Of a stretch of DNA of 64,000 bases, positions 18,852-27,734 are shown piece by piece. How positions within the stretch are numbered: the first letter of the stretch is position 1; the number at the start of each line of letters is the position of its first letter. This stretch comes from Brevibacillus sp. JNUCC-41 (GTDB lineage Bacteria; Bacillota; Bacilli; Bacillales; DSM-1321). The stretch covers positions 2,170,001 to 2,234,000 of the forward strand of contig NZ_CP062163.1 of assembly GCF_014844095.1 (NCBI RefSeq). Reading direction: 5' to 3'. A model generated the notes under the pieces. That model saw only the letters and a list, made by a program, of their open reading frames with translations, did not search any database and was not told the DNA's origin. The translations under genes were made by a program, and so were the position numbers.

Positions 18852-19074
18852 ACATAAGACTTCTTTAATAATTTGTTTGGGTTAATTATTGAAAAATACA
18901 ACTTTCTTTGTTAAGAAAGTTAGCAGCCCTGAAATGACAAGGTTCCTTACCGCCAAAGAAACAAAATAAACAATAATTTGAAGTTGATGCCAGTTGATTG
19001 AGCCGAAGTAACTGTTGGAGATGATTGAATCAATACGCATAATCTCAATTTCATTTAAGGGATATGCCTTTTTT
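18852..19074 (+). other. Spacer after the permease
   Basis: AACTTTCTT and AAGAAAGTT (18901-18921) form an imperfect hairpin without a good T run. No gene is visible. Confidence 0.35.
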
Positions 19075-19123
19075 ATCCCCTCCTAGGTAGATTAAATAAT
19101 CTACCTAGGAGGGGATTTTTTTA
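19075..19123 (+). terminator. Strong 19-bp terminator hairpin
   Basis: ATCCCCTCCTAGGTAGATT (19075-19093) pairs perfectly with AATCTACCTAGGAGGGGAT (19098-19116), followed by seven T residues. The arms resemble the hairpin after the opu operon (26075-26124). Confidence 0.85.
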
Positions 19124-19448
19124 TTGATGAAAAGGGACAAACATTTAAAACGTGAAGTAGTTCGATTAAAGTTGGAGGAGGTTCATTGAATTTATGCTTT
19201 GTTAAAAAGGCAAGAGATTTCCTTGATATAGCCTAGTTAACGGTTTTGGAAAACAGAGATAAACCCTGCTAAAAGGGTTTGGAGGGTTATTTGGCGTGGC
19301 CATGAATAATGTAACAAAAGGATATAAAATAATTCAGGTGTAATTGGGGAGGAAAGAATGGACACTATAATTTGCATTACAAAATGTTTGAGTCTAACGT
19401 CTATATGAAATGGTCTATGAACATGTTCGGAAATAATGGTTCATCTAC
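19124..19448 (+). other. Spacer with a short ORF after the hairpin
   Basis: An ATG at 19127 opens a 20-residue frame (MKRDKHLKREVVRLKLEEVH). A comparable short frame follows the hairpin at 26126. Both resemble the first residues of IS3-type OrfA proteins, but are too short to assign. The rest is featureless. Confidence 0.25.
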
Positions 19449-20402
19449 TTATTTAAATGTCCTTTCTTCTATATACTCACCGATTTTTCGGAACTTATCA
19501 AAACGTTGTTGGCGTAGAATGCCTTTATCTAATTGACCAAGTTCTTTTAATGCTTTTCGTAAGGTTTCTTTGATAAAGTGCGATTGAAGTGGGATGTCAA
19601 TATGTGCTCCTCCTACAGGTTCTTTGATGATCTCATCAATCACCCCTAGTTCCATCAAGTCCTTAGCCGTAATTTTCAATGCTTCAGCCGCTCGTTTTGC
19701 TTGTGTGGCATCCTTCCATAATAATGCTGCTGCTCCTTCAGGTGAAATAACCGAATAAAATGTGTTTTCTAGCATGTAGATTCGATTGCCGATACCAAGA
19801 GCCAATGCACCACCACTCCCACCTTCACCAACTACAAAACAGATGATAGGCACTCCAAAACTTGCCATTTCACGAAGATTGAGGGCGATAGCTTGAGATT
19901 GTCCGCGTTCTTCGGCTTCACGACCTGGGTAGGCTCCTGCCGTGTTGATAAATGTTACGATGGGGCGATTGAACTTATTGGCTTGTTGCATAATTCTTAG
20001 GGATTTCCTGTAGCCTTCAGGTTGCGACATGCCAAAACGACGATAGATATTGTCTTTAGTATTTTTACCTTTTTGATTTCCTAAGACAGTTATAGGCATT
20101 CCTTCGAAGGTAGCTATTCCTGAAACCAATGCAGGATCTTCCCCATAAAGTCTGTCCCCATGAAGTTCAATAAAGTCTTCAAAAATATGGTGGATATAAT
20201 CTAAAGTAGTAGGGCGTTGTTGAATTCTGGAAAGTTGAATTTTATCCCAAACTTCCATATTCTCGTTAAGATGAATTTTGATTTCATTGACTTTTTGTTC
20301 AAGATTATTTATTACTTCGTTAAAGTCAAGATTGTGCTTTGTGGACACCTCTTTCAATTCAGCAATTTGATTTTCCAGTTGTTTTAATACTTGCAAGTTC
20401 AT
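19449..20402 (-). CDS. accA: Acetyl-CoA carboxylase carboxyltransferase, alpha subunit
   Basis: With AccD it moves the carboxyl group from biotin to acetyl-CoA, giving malonyl-CoA for fatty acid synthesis. The 317-residue sequence carries the coiled N-terminus ([20 protein letters not shown]) and the crotonase-like core with [13 protein letters not shown] and [15 protein letters not shown]. Its ATG overlaps the accD stop (ATGA), so the two are translationally coupled. In most bacilli accDA precedes pfkA-pyk; here both flanks are unrelated, so this may be a second copy. Confidence 0.88.
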   Translation of the reverse strand: MNLQVLKQLENQIAELKEVSTKHNLDFNEVINNLEQKVNEIKIHLNENMEVWDKIQLSRIQQRPTTLDYIHHIFEDFIELHGDRLYGEDPALVSGIATFEGMPITVLGNQKGKNTKDNIYRRFGMSQPEGYRKSLRIMQQANKFNRPIVTFINTAGAYPGREAEERGQSQAIALNLREMASFGVPIICFVVGEGGSGGALALGIGNRIYMLENTFYSVISPEGAAALLWKDATQAKRAAEALKITAKDLMELGVIDEIIKEPVGGAHIDIPLQSHFIKETLRKALKELGQLDKGILRQQRFDKFRKIGEYIEERTFK

Positions 20403-21262
20403 CGTTTAAAACACTCCCTGAAGTCGAGATGATGGATTTTTAAAATGGTTGTTAATGATTGTTTTAATTCACTCCTATTTACAACCATATCCAGTTGCCC
20501 ATGCTCCAATAAAAATTCGGAGGTTTGGAAATTTTCCGGAAGTTCTTCTCTTATCGTCTGTTCAATTATGCGTCTTCCTGCAAAGCCAATTAAAGCTTGT
20601 GGTTCGGCAATATTGATATCACCTAATGAAGCGAAGCTAGCAGAAACTCCACCCGTTGTAGGATTCGTTAAAACGGATACGAAAAGGATTTTTTCGTAGT
20701 TTAGTTGTTCTAAAGCAACACTCGTTTTCGCCATCTGCATGAGGCTAAGAATTCCTTCTTGCATACGAGCTCCGCCGCTTGCCGAAAACAATATAAATGG
20801 TTTTCGTGTTTTTAATGATTCCTCAATGGCTCTTGTGATTTTTTCACCGACTGCTGAGCCCATACTTCCCATACGGAAACGAGAATCCATGACACCAATC
20901 ACAATCGGATAGCCACCTATGGAAGCTTCCCCGGTAATAACCGCATCATTTAATGCAGTCTTATTCATATCAGAAATTAATTTATCTTTATATTCAGGGA
21001 AGTTCAGCGGGTCAACCGAAATTAAACTTTTATTGAATTCCGAAAAAGAACCACTATCTGTAAGCATTGAAATGCGGTCATAAGCTGAAACCGGGTAGTG
21101 ATATTGGCATTTCGGACATACATTCAATTCTATTTTCATAAGAGATTCATCAAAGGTTTCCCCACATGATTTACAAGTAAAAGGGAGTGGAGTCATGCTT
21201 TTGTCTATTTCAAAAAAAGAATTCGATTCTATTTTTTCTCTCTTTAATGGATAAATCTCCAT
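20399..21262 (-). CDS. accD: Acetyl-CoA carboxylase carboxyltransferase, beta subunit
   Basis: Partner of AccA in malonyl-CoA synthesis. The 287-residue protein has the N-terminal zinc ribbon (C30-x2-C33 and C49-x2-C52) and the crotonase core ([20 protein letters not shown]). The ATG at 21262 follows AAAGGAGG; a TTG one codon earlier is too close. It is the first gene of a two-gene minus-strand operon. The upstream 1.8 kb holds only remnants, so the unit stands alone. Confidence 0.88.
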   Translation of the reverse strand: MEIYPLKREKIESNSFFEIDKSMTPLPFTCKSCGETFDESLMKIELNVCPKCQYHYPVSAYDRISMLTDSGSFSEFNKSLISVDPLNFPEYKDKLISDMNKTALNDAVITGEASIGGYPIVIGVMDSRFRMGSMGSAVGEKITRAIEESLKTRKPFILFSASGGARMQEGILSLMQMAKTSVALEQLNYEKILFVSVLTNPTTGGVSASFASLGDINIAEPQALIGFAGRRIIEQTIREELPENFQTSEFLLEHGQLDMVVNRSELKQSLTTILKIHHLDFRECFKR

Positions 21263-21823
21263 CAATCCTCCTTTGGTAAGAACGCTTTTTACAAGTTACG
21301 CTCACCGTTGTGTTTTTTAGCTTTTCATTAAAAAGTTTTATACAATCAGCAATCATCCTAGAGAATGAAGATTTTATTTGGTGGGTCTTCATTATGAAAT
21401 TATCTATTCCTGTATGAGTGCATTTTTACATGGAAAATCAGAAACGATTTTATCAGGTAAAAACATAGGCTTGTATACAAATCGAGTAAACAAACATTAA
21501 AAAACGCTTATTATCTTCTATATGGAGAATAAAGGTTATCGATGGCTTCACTATTGCTCCAGTTTTTGGAAATAACGATTTACCAAATAGCAAGGCGTCA
21601 TTTAATAAAGCGAATACTCCCATTTGTTGGTGTAAGCTCATAATATGCAATTACTAATATAATTGAATGGGGCATTCTTCCATGGATAGTATTTTATTGA
21701 CACATAATATTCAAGAGGACAATCTTAGAATGTAATTGAAACTTTAAGAGCTATATATTTGTATAAATTGATAGAGATTTAATTGAAAGTGGAATTATCA
21801 GGCTAATGGAAATTAAAGGAGAA
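21263..21823. other. Upstream region of accDA without a gene
   Basis: It contains the accD leader on the minus strand. A short plus-strand run (IDGFTIAPVFGNNDLPNSKA, about 21539-21600) is protein-like but has no start and hits stops, so it may be debris. Confidence 0.35.
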
Positions 21824-21931
21824 ATGAACCAAATGTTTAAGAGGTTTATGGCTAAGTTAGGGAAAGGTGCAGCAACTTTGATTTACGCAATGAAAACCGT
21901 GCTTATTATGCTGGTTCATCCATGCTCCTGA
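21824..21931 (+). pseudogene. N-terminal remnant of Spo0M
   Basis: An ATG after AAAGGAG starts MNQMFKRFMAKLGKGAAT, which matches the start of sporulation-control protein Spo0M. The following family residues (RNENRAYYAG) are present but in another frame, so a deletion has shifted the reading. The frame ends at a TGA at 21929 after 35 codons. Everything after that is unrelated. Confidence 0.55.
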
Positions 21932-22150
21932 GAATCGTTTCTTAGTGATCCAGGATGTCAGCCAGGGGCTGCAGGTATTTCATGTGCATGGTTTTTCCCT
22001 GCTGTTAGATTAGTGATGATATACAAAAAAAAGCGACTGATTATGTCAAATTGTAGCCGGTTTCACCAAACGAGCCAACGATTCTGTCGTACCGCGCGCT
22101 TCACGCTCTTTTTCGTACTTCGCAAACGTTGTTTTTGTCCTTTTTTTCGT
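21932..22150. other. Mosaic of gene debris
   Basis: A plus-strand run at about 21931-22012 reads ENRFLVIQDVSQGLQVFHVH and ends in a stop. A minus-strand run at about 22040-22150 reads TKTTFAKYEKEREARGTTES. Neither has a start or a family I recognise. Confidence 0.3.
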
Positions 22151-22152
22151 TA

Positions 22153-22212
22153 ATTTTTAAATTTTTTCTTTGCAACCTGGAAAGCTTGTACAGCCAAAGA
22201 AGCTATGAATGG
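22153..22212 (-). pseudogene. Fragment of a topoisomerase-type C4 zinc finger
   Basis: The minus-strand frame reads HSFFGCTSFPGCKEKI then stop. FxGCxxFPxC is the second half of the topoisomerase I C-terminal C4 zinc finger, also used in some nuclease-type proteins. Only this half-finger survives. Confidence 0.4.
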
Positions 22213-22394
22213 GTTAATAGAAAGAAGGCAATCCACTAACTAAAGTAGCCATATTTTTTGCACCTCTGGTTTTGTTCGTATTCAATTGTGAGATAATTTC
22301 ACATTTATAAAAAAATGATAAATCGTGTGTCTAGAAATATATTTTCAATGTCGCGTTTTTTGCTTTAACCGTTGATAAATCAATGTTTATAGAA

Positions 22395-22427
22395 GGATGG
22401 TGCCACTTTCATATGAGGCACCATCAA
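22395..22427 (+). terminator. Hairpin without T tract
   Basis: GATGGTGCC and GGCACCATC flank a 10- to 12-base loop. There is no T run afterwards, so terminator function is uncertain. Confidence 0.4.
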
Positions 22428-22482
22428 AACATATGTACTCAACAATTCCGCCGCACATCATTTGAATTTATATTCATTGTTT

Positions 22483-22985
22483 GTTAAGGTAATGAAGTGC
22501 TTTAGAGAGAACGGTTTATTCCATGTGATGGGGATGGCCAAAACTCTAAAAAATAAAAACCATTATATTTCAGTTGATATATGCTGTGCCTGTTAGTTTC
22601 CTCAGTTGTATTGCACCCTCTTTCCCTACTTGAAATGCTCAAATTAGACACATTGGGAACCCATAATCATATTTCTATGCGTTTTGGTGTTATACTGCAC
22701 TGCAAGTATCATTCTACCTGGTTAAGGAAATGAAGTACTTTAGAGGGTAGTCGTATGTCCATCATCCGGACAAAACTCTAAGTGGAAATCGTTTATATTA
22801 CAGTTGGTATAGGTTGTGCCTGCTAGTTTCCTCAGTTGTGATTGCACCTCTTTTTCCCTACTTGAAATGCTCAATTAATCACACATATATAATCCAAGTA
22901 AAGAACTGCTTCTTGGGAATAATAAATATAGATTATTTTTTCTATGCACGTTATGCCCTGTGCCACTGAGTAAGTGTCACTTCCG
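22483..22985 (+). repeat. Tandem ~240-bp repeat with conserved, foldable core
   Basis: Copy 1 begins at 22483 and copy 2 at 22721. The shared words run in the same order: GTTAAGG-AATGAAGT-CTTTAGAG, then CAAAACTCTAA, then GTGCCTG-TAGTTTCCTCAGTTGT, then CCCTACTTGAAATGCTCAA. In both, TTTAGAG can pair with CTCTAA around a variable loop that itself contains a small hairpin of different sequence. No open frame is present. The pair lies 130-600 bp before the opuA-type operon. It could be a duplicated structured RNA, a repeat family, or regulatory sites. Confidence 0.65.
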
Positions 22986-23114
22986 CTTTTAAAAAGATAG
23001 GGGTGGAATTTCGTTTTTTCAAGGTACTTGTGCATGAATAATCCACTCGCATAAAACGGGGGAATTCAGCAAAACTGAATATCATATGGGCAACTATTAG
23101 AATGAGGTGAATTG

Positions 23115-24320
23115 ATGAAGCCGTATGTAGAAGTCAGAAATGTCTCGAAAATTTTTGGTAAATCTCCAAAAGCAGCAACAGACTTATTGAAGCAAGGCAA
23201 AACGAAAAAAGAAATCTTGAAAGAAACAGGACAAACGGTCGGAGTGAATAATGTTAATTTCGAGATTTATCCCGGCGAGATTTTTGTCATCATGGGCTTG
23301 TCAGGAAGCGGAAAATCCACTTTGATCCGCATGTTCAATCGTTTGATCGATCCGACATTGGGTGAAATCTTAATTGATGATGAAGATATCGTGAAGATGA
23401 ACGCGGCCCGCTTAAGGGAAGTCAGACAAAAGAAAATAAGCATGGTCTTTCAGAACTTTGCTTTATTTCCGCATAAAACAATATTGGAAAACGCCGAATT
23501 CGGGCTCGAAATTCAAAAAGTGGATCCAGCGAAACGTCATGAAAATGCGATGAAGGCTCTTGAGGCCGTTGGATTGAAAGGCTACGAAAATCAACTGCCA
23601 TCACAGCTTAGCGGCGGTATGCAGCAAAGGGTTGGGTTAGCCCGGGCACTCGCAAGTGATACGGACATATTATTGATGGATGAGGCCTTCAGTGCCCTTG
23701 ATCCATTGATTCGCAAGGATATGCAGGATGAACTGATTCAAATCCAAGATCAGTATAAAAAAACGATCATTTTCATTACACATGATCTTGATGAAGCATT
23801 AAGAATAGGGGATAGAATTGCCCTCATGAAAGATGGAAGTGTAATTCAATTGGGAACCCCTGAACAAATCATGATGAATCCAGCCAATGAATTCGTCGAG
23901 AAGTTTGTGGAAGATGTTGATCTATCAAAAGTATTGACAGCATCTCATGTGATGATACGCCCAGAGAAGATCGCGGTGGACAGAGGTCCGAGGGTTGCCT
24001 TGGAAATCATGCGTAAACAAGGGTATTCCAGCATTTTTGTTGTGGATAGAAAGCAGAAGTTATTGGGGGCCGTGACTGCTGAACAGGCTCGTCAGGCAAT
24101 GAGCAATAACCAATCGATCTCAGAAGTGATGTCAACTGATATCCCAACTGTAAAAGAGGATGAATTACTTGGAAACCTCATGGATGTGATGGCGACTTCA
24201 AGCTTGCCAATCTCAGTCATCGATGATCAAAACAGAATTAAAGGAATCCTTCTTCGCGGTGCCGTTATTGGTGCTTTGGCCGGGAATAAAGATTCCTTGA
24301 ATGAAATGGAGAGTGAATAA
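23115..24320 (+). CDS. opuAA: Glycine betaine ABC transporter, ATP-binding subunit
   Basis: The ATPase powers osmoprotectant uptake. Its 401 residues include an N-terminal extension typical of OpuAA/ProV, Walker A GLSGSGKST at 61-69, the LSGGMQQR signature near 170, Walker B LLMDEAF, and two CBS domains in the last 120 residues that sense ionic strength or c-di-AMP in relatives. The ATG follows GAGGTGA. It is 4 bp from the next gene, so both form one operon. A tandem repeat lies upstream. Confidence 0.9.
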   Translation: MKPYVEVRNVSKIFGKSPKAATDLLKQGKTKKEILKETGQTVGVNNVNFEIYPGEIFVIMGLSGSGKSTLIRMFNRLIDPTLGEILIDDEDIVKMNAARLREVRQKKISMVFQNFALFPHKTILENAEFGLEIQKVDPAKRHENAMKALEAVGLKGYENQLPSQLSGGMQQRVGLARALASDTDILLMDEAFSALDPLIRKDMQDELIQIQDQYKKTIIFITHDLDEALRIGDRIALMKDGSVIQLGTPEQIMMNPANEFVEKFVEDVDLSKVLTASHVMIRPEKIAVDRGPRVALEIMRKQGYSSIFVVDRKQKLLGAVTAEQARQAMSNNQSISEVMSTDIPTVKEDELLGNLMDVMATSSLPISVIDDQNRIKGILLRGAVIGALAGNKDSLNEMESE

Positions 24321-24324
24321 TTCA

Positions 24325-26052
24325 ATGAATATGCCGAAAATCCCACTAGGAGCTTGGGTCGATTCTTTAGTGGATTGGATAACTATTGTATTTGCTGGAT
24401 TATTTACATTTATTACGGATGTAATCGAGGGTCTTTTGAATATCTTGGTCGATGTAATGAGTGCAGGACCTTCGATTGTTTTAATCATCGTCCTGACCCT
24501 TTTAGTTACTTATACAAGCAAATGGCCATTAGGGGTATTTGCATTCATCAGCTTGCTATTGATTGATAATCTGGGTTATTGGGAATCAAGCATCCAAACT
24601 CTGGCAATCGTTATATTGTCAGGAGCTTTAACGATAGTGATCGGGATACCGATCGGAATATGGTGTGCCCAAAATAAAACCGTGCGCAATATCGTAACCC
24701 CAATCTTGGATTTCATGCAAACGATGCCTGCATTCGTTTATTTGATCCCTTCGATATTATTTTTTGGAATAGGCGTAGTGCCTGGGATCATTGCGTCATT
24801 CATTTTTGCTATCGCACCGACGATCCGAATGACCAATCTTGGGATTCAGGAAGTGCCTAATGATTTGATCGAGGCATCGGATGCTTTTGGTTCCACCAGC
24901 AGCCAAAAGTTATTCAAGGTACAAATACCATTGGCTACTCCAACGATCATGGCAGGAGTTAACCAAAGCATCATGCTCGCACTGTCAATGGTTGTTACAG
25001 CCTCATTGGTTGGGGCACCCGGACTTGGTGCTGATGTCTACAGGGCTGTCAGCCAAATTAATGTTGGGCAAGGATTTGAAGCAGGATTATCCATCGTAAT
25101 CATTGCAATCATTTTAGATCGTATCACGCAAAACCTTCGTAAACCAGCTTACGAACATATCGTTAGCAGGAAAATCATTTTTACAATATTGGCTTTACTA
25201 GTTGTGGGTACGGCACTATTCGGTGTTTTTACAAAAGAAAAAGCTGTGAACGGGGATGAAAACAGTCTTGCTGCCAAGGTAAATTATGAAATCATCGGAA
25301 TTGAACCTGGAGCAGGGATAATGAAGTTGACTAAAACGGCAATGGATGATTATAAGCTGGATGATTGGAAAGTGGTTGAAGGGTCATCGGCAGCAATGGT
25401 TGCAGAATTGAAAAAAGCAATTGATAAAAAAGAACCAATCGTCGTTACAGGATGGTCACCGCATTGGATGTTCTCGAAATATGACTTGAAATATCTCAAA
25501 GATCCGAAGGAAACCTTCGGCAAGGCTGAAAATATTAATTCGATTGCCAGAAAAGGCCTCGAACAAGATGCCCCTGGCGCTTATAAAATTCTTGATCAAT
25601 TCTTCTGGGATACTAAAGATATGGAAGATGTAATGGTCAAGGTTACTGAAGGTATGACTCCTTCAGAAGCAGCAGAAAAATGGATAAAGGAAAATCAGAA
25701 CAAAGTATCCGAATGGACCAAGGGTGCTGAATCAGGAAATGGTGAAAAAATCAAACTGGTTTATGTTGCTTGGGACACTGAAATCGCCAGTACGAATGTG
25801 ATTGGCAAGGTACTGGAGCAGAATGGCTATGATGTAACATTGAGTCAGGTCGAAGTGGGGCCAATGTTTGCTGGCGTTGCAAACGGAAGTGCGGACGCAA
25901 TGGTAGCTGCATGGCTCCCGGGAACACATCTTGAATACTATAATAAGTATAAAGATGAAATGGTTGACCTTGGACCTAACTTAAAAGGAACAAAGCTTGG
26001 TCTGGTCGTACCGGATTACGTCGATATTGATTCGATTGAAGACTTGAAATAA
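24325..26052 (+). CDS. opuABC: Fused permease and substrate-binding protein of the OpuA transporter
   Basis: The first ~290 residues form a ProW-type permease (several membrane segments and the EAA-like loop around LIEASDAFGSTSSQKLFKVQ). After another membrane segment (ILALLVVGTALFGVF) comes a full OpuAC-type binding domain with tryptophans of the betaine pocket (GWSPHWMF, AWDTE, AAWLPGTH). B. subtilis has separate OpuAB and OpuAC; the fusion is the Lactococcus OpuABC arrangement. The binding domain would face outward, tethered to the permease. The start at 24325 avoids overlap with opuAA. Confidence 0.88.
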   Translation: MNMPKIPLGAWVDSLVDWITIVFAGLFTFITDVIEGLLNILVDVMSAGPSIVLIIVLTLLVTYTSKWPLGVFAFISLLLIDNLGYWESSIQTLAIVILSGALTIVIGIPIGIWCAQNKTVRNIVTPILDFMQTMPAFVYLIPSILFFGIGVVPGIIASFIFAIAPTIRMTNLGIQEVPNDLIEASDAFGSTSSQKLFKVQIPLATPTIMAGVNQSIMLALSMVVTASLVGAPGLGADVYRAVSQINVGQGFEAGLSIVIIAIILDRITQNLRKPAYEHIVSRKIIFTILALLVVGTALFGVFTKEKAVNGDENSLAAKVNYEIIGIEPGAGIMKLTKTAMDDYKLDDWKVVEGSSAAMVAELKKAIDKKEPIVVTGWSPHWMFSKYDLKYLKDPKETFGKAENINSIARKGLEQDAPGAYKILDQFFWDTKDMEDVMVKVTEGMTPSEAAEKWIKENQNKVSEWTKGAESGNGEKIKLVYVAWDTEIASTNVIGKVLEQNGYDVTLSQVEVGPMFAGVANGSADAMVAAWLPGTHLEYYNKYKDEMVDLGPNLKGTKLGLVVPDYVDIDSIEDLK

Positions 26053-26074
26053 GAAAACGCGGGAAATTTGTATG

Positions 26075-26124
26075 ATCCCCTACAGGTAGACTGTTCTTAA
26101 CAGTTTACCTGTAGGGGATTTTTC
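26075..26124 (+). terminator. Terminator of the opu operon
   Basis: ATCCCCTACAGGTA-ACTGTT pairs with AACAGT-TACCTGTAGGGGAT, followed by TTTTTC. The arms share ATCCCCT, AGGTAGA and AGGGGAT with the hairpin at 19075-19123. Confidence 0.85.
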
Positions 26125-26407
26125 TATGGAAAAAAGCAGCAAAGAATTTATGCGAGATGTCAAACGTTTTAAGTTGGATGAAGGGTTAGTCATATAGTCA
26201 GCTTCGTGAGCGATAAAGAGTGATACCAAAAGGAAGATGTCCAATAAAGCTTTTTGAAGATAAAGGTGATGTATGGAGGCACGTCAGAAGTTAGCCGCAA
26301 ATTTTGTTCATGTAAGACCTATCCAGCTCAATTTTGGCCTGGCTTAGGATGGAACTGAAGGACGACAGTATACATCCAGCTTTAAAATCTATAATACCAG
26401 AACGTTG
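26125..26407 (+). other. Spacer with a short ORF and debris
   Basis: ATG at 26126 starts MEKSSKEFMRDVKRFKLDEG and stops at 26200, similar in position and style to 19127. The rest has no recognisable gene. Confidence 0.3.
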
Positions 26408-26439
26408 AATCGCCTGAATAAATTGAGGGCGATTTTTTC
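26408..26439 (+). terminator. Rho-independent terminator
   Basis: AATCGCC and GGGCGATT form a stem followed by TTTTTCTTTC. Confidence 0.65.
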
Positions 26440-26644
26440 TTTCATCAGAAGTAACACAATAACATTTTATATGTATCCTATTTCAGTTAAACGATAACCG
26501 ATATGTTAATGAACCATTTTATACAAGTTGATTTTATTACAGGTGCAAAAGTAGTTCCCATTCTTAAGAAGGCATCAAGCTTGATGAGAAAGTCTTTTTA
26601 AGGGGAATGGTGGCAAAATTGAGAATTAATAAAGTGCGGGGTGT

Positions 26645-26663
26645 GTAAAACAAGCGGTTTTAC
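26645..26663. promoter_or_regulatory. Inverted repeat just upstream of the sigma-54 promoter
   Basis: GTAAAAC and GTTTTAC flank AAGCG. It ends 12 bp before the -24 element at 26676. It could bind the activator or an additional regulator; no exact copy occurs before the second sigma-54 promoter. Confidence 0.4.
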
Positions 26664-26675
26664 AGGAGAAATTAG

Positions 26676-26693
26676 TTGGCATGGTTTTTGCTT
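26676..26693 (+). promoter_or_regulatory. Sigma-54 (SigL) promoter 1
   Basis: TTGGCATGGTTTTTGCTT has the invariant GG (26678-26679) and GC (26690-26691) exactly 10 bp apart, as required for -24/-12 promoters. It points toward the thioredoxin/SQR/CstB genes. Confidence 0.85.
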
Positions 26694-26739
26694 ATATAAA
26701 TAAGAGTAAATCAAAAAGGAGGAAGAGCTGAACAGCCAA

Positions 26740-27000
26740 CTATTTGGTAAGAGTCTTGGAGAGAAGGACGACTATTAAAGTACTCCTCTCCATTGTTTCA
26801 GGAACTATTGTCAGATTCGTACTAGGTTTGCTCGGCGGATATGGATCAATTTACGGACGATATGGAATATATCATCGTGAATCCTGGTACAAGATCATAA
26901 ATACGGCCATGCAATTACTGCTGCAGGAAATGGTTGTATGGCTGCTCCGGATTGTGAATGATATCTTGATGCAAGAGCGATCAAGTAATGGAGACAATCT
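26740..27000 (+). pseudogene. C-terminal remnant of a thioredoxin reductase-type flavoprotein
   Basis: One frame reads ILVQDHKYGHAITAAGNGCM followed by AAPDCE, a TGA, and YLDARAIK. This matches the end of TrxB-like enzymes (normally GD..., TAAGDGCMAA, ERYL). The tract before it, including a GIY, is in other frames. So the sigma-54 unit once began with a reductase next to the thioredoxin gene. The 93-residue open frame over the same DNA is in the wrong frame and not believable. Confidence 0.55.
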
Positions 27001-27039
27001 GTATAACATTGAGAACAAAATATAGGGAGGATTGTATTT

Positions 27040-27381
27040 ATGAAAGAGATCAAAACTGAGCAAGAGTTTGATGAGGCGATTTTATCAACAAAACCAGTTG
27101 TTGCCAAATTTTATGTTGAATGGTGCCCGGACTGTCAGAATACCAATTTATTCATGCCAATTGTAGAAGAAGCGTATAAAGAAAAAATAGATATGATTGC
27201 AGTAAATCGAGACCATTTTCCAGAACTATTAGAGAAGCTAGATGTGTATGGAATCCCAAGCTTCATTGCTTTTCAAGAAGGGAAGGAACTTAATCGCTTT
27301 GTAAGTAAAATCGGAAAAAGCCAGGAAGAGGTTGAACAGTTTCTCAATCAAATCGTAGAAAGTGGGAAATTAAAAAGATAA
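27040..27381 (+). CDS. Thioredoxin-family protein
   Basis: The 113-residue cytoplasmic protein has a thioredoxin fold with active site W28-C29-P30-D31-C32 and the cis-proline region YGIPSFIAF. The CPDC centre differs from the usual CGPC, so its redox potential may differ. It follows a GGAGG ribosome binding site and lies downstream of sigma-54 promoter 1, before the sulfide-oxidising genes. In this context it might reduce persulfides or cystine; that is inference. Its likely reductase next door is a pseudogene, so it must be reduced by a protein encoded elsewhere. Confidence 0.8.
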   Translation: MKEIKTEQEFDEAILSTKPVVAKFYVEWCPDCQNTNLFMPIVEEAYKEKIDMIAVNRDHFPELLEKLDVYGIPSFIAFQEGKELNRFVSKIGKSQEEVEQFLNQIVESGKLKR

Positions 27382-27734
27382 TTGTTTATTAGTATTTAAT
27401 TGGAGGCGCCTATCCAAAAAGATTTCCGTGCCGCCTCTATGCAAATCCAATACTGAAACTCAATAAGAGCTGCTCTACTTTGTAACGTTAATCAGAGATC
27501 CGCGTTAATCTGAAGCCAATAAATATTGAGTAGTTACCTTATTTTTTTTATAGGAACTTATACAGTGTTCAGGGCTAGAAGAGAAGAATAGATAACTTTT
27601 AATATAACTTTTTTGCATTAGGGGATTATGCTCGCATTTGTTGGAGGGGGAGCTGTCGGCGAAACAAGCTAATCATTAATGCTGAAGCGTTAGATTGGTG
27701 AGCTACTTTATAAAATTGAGATGAGGTGCTTAGA
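27382..27734 (+). other. Spacer between the thioredoxin and SQR genes
   Basis: GAGGCG and CGCCTC (27405-27440) form an interrupted hairpin with no T run. No separate sigma-54 site was found. A tiny frame (MLAFVGGGAVGETS, about 27629) may be debris. Transcription could pass through from promoter 1. Confidence 0.4.

Noticed and set aside
22483-22985. Known riboswitch classes (lysine, glycine, c-di-AMP, c-di-GMP) in the tandem repeat
   Set aside because: I compared conserved words from memory on both strands and none matched well enough.
26744-27025. 93-codon frame that looks like a membrane protein
   Set aside because: The neighbouring frame spells the conserved end of a thioredoxin reductase, so the hydrophobic reading is an out-of-frame artefact.
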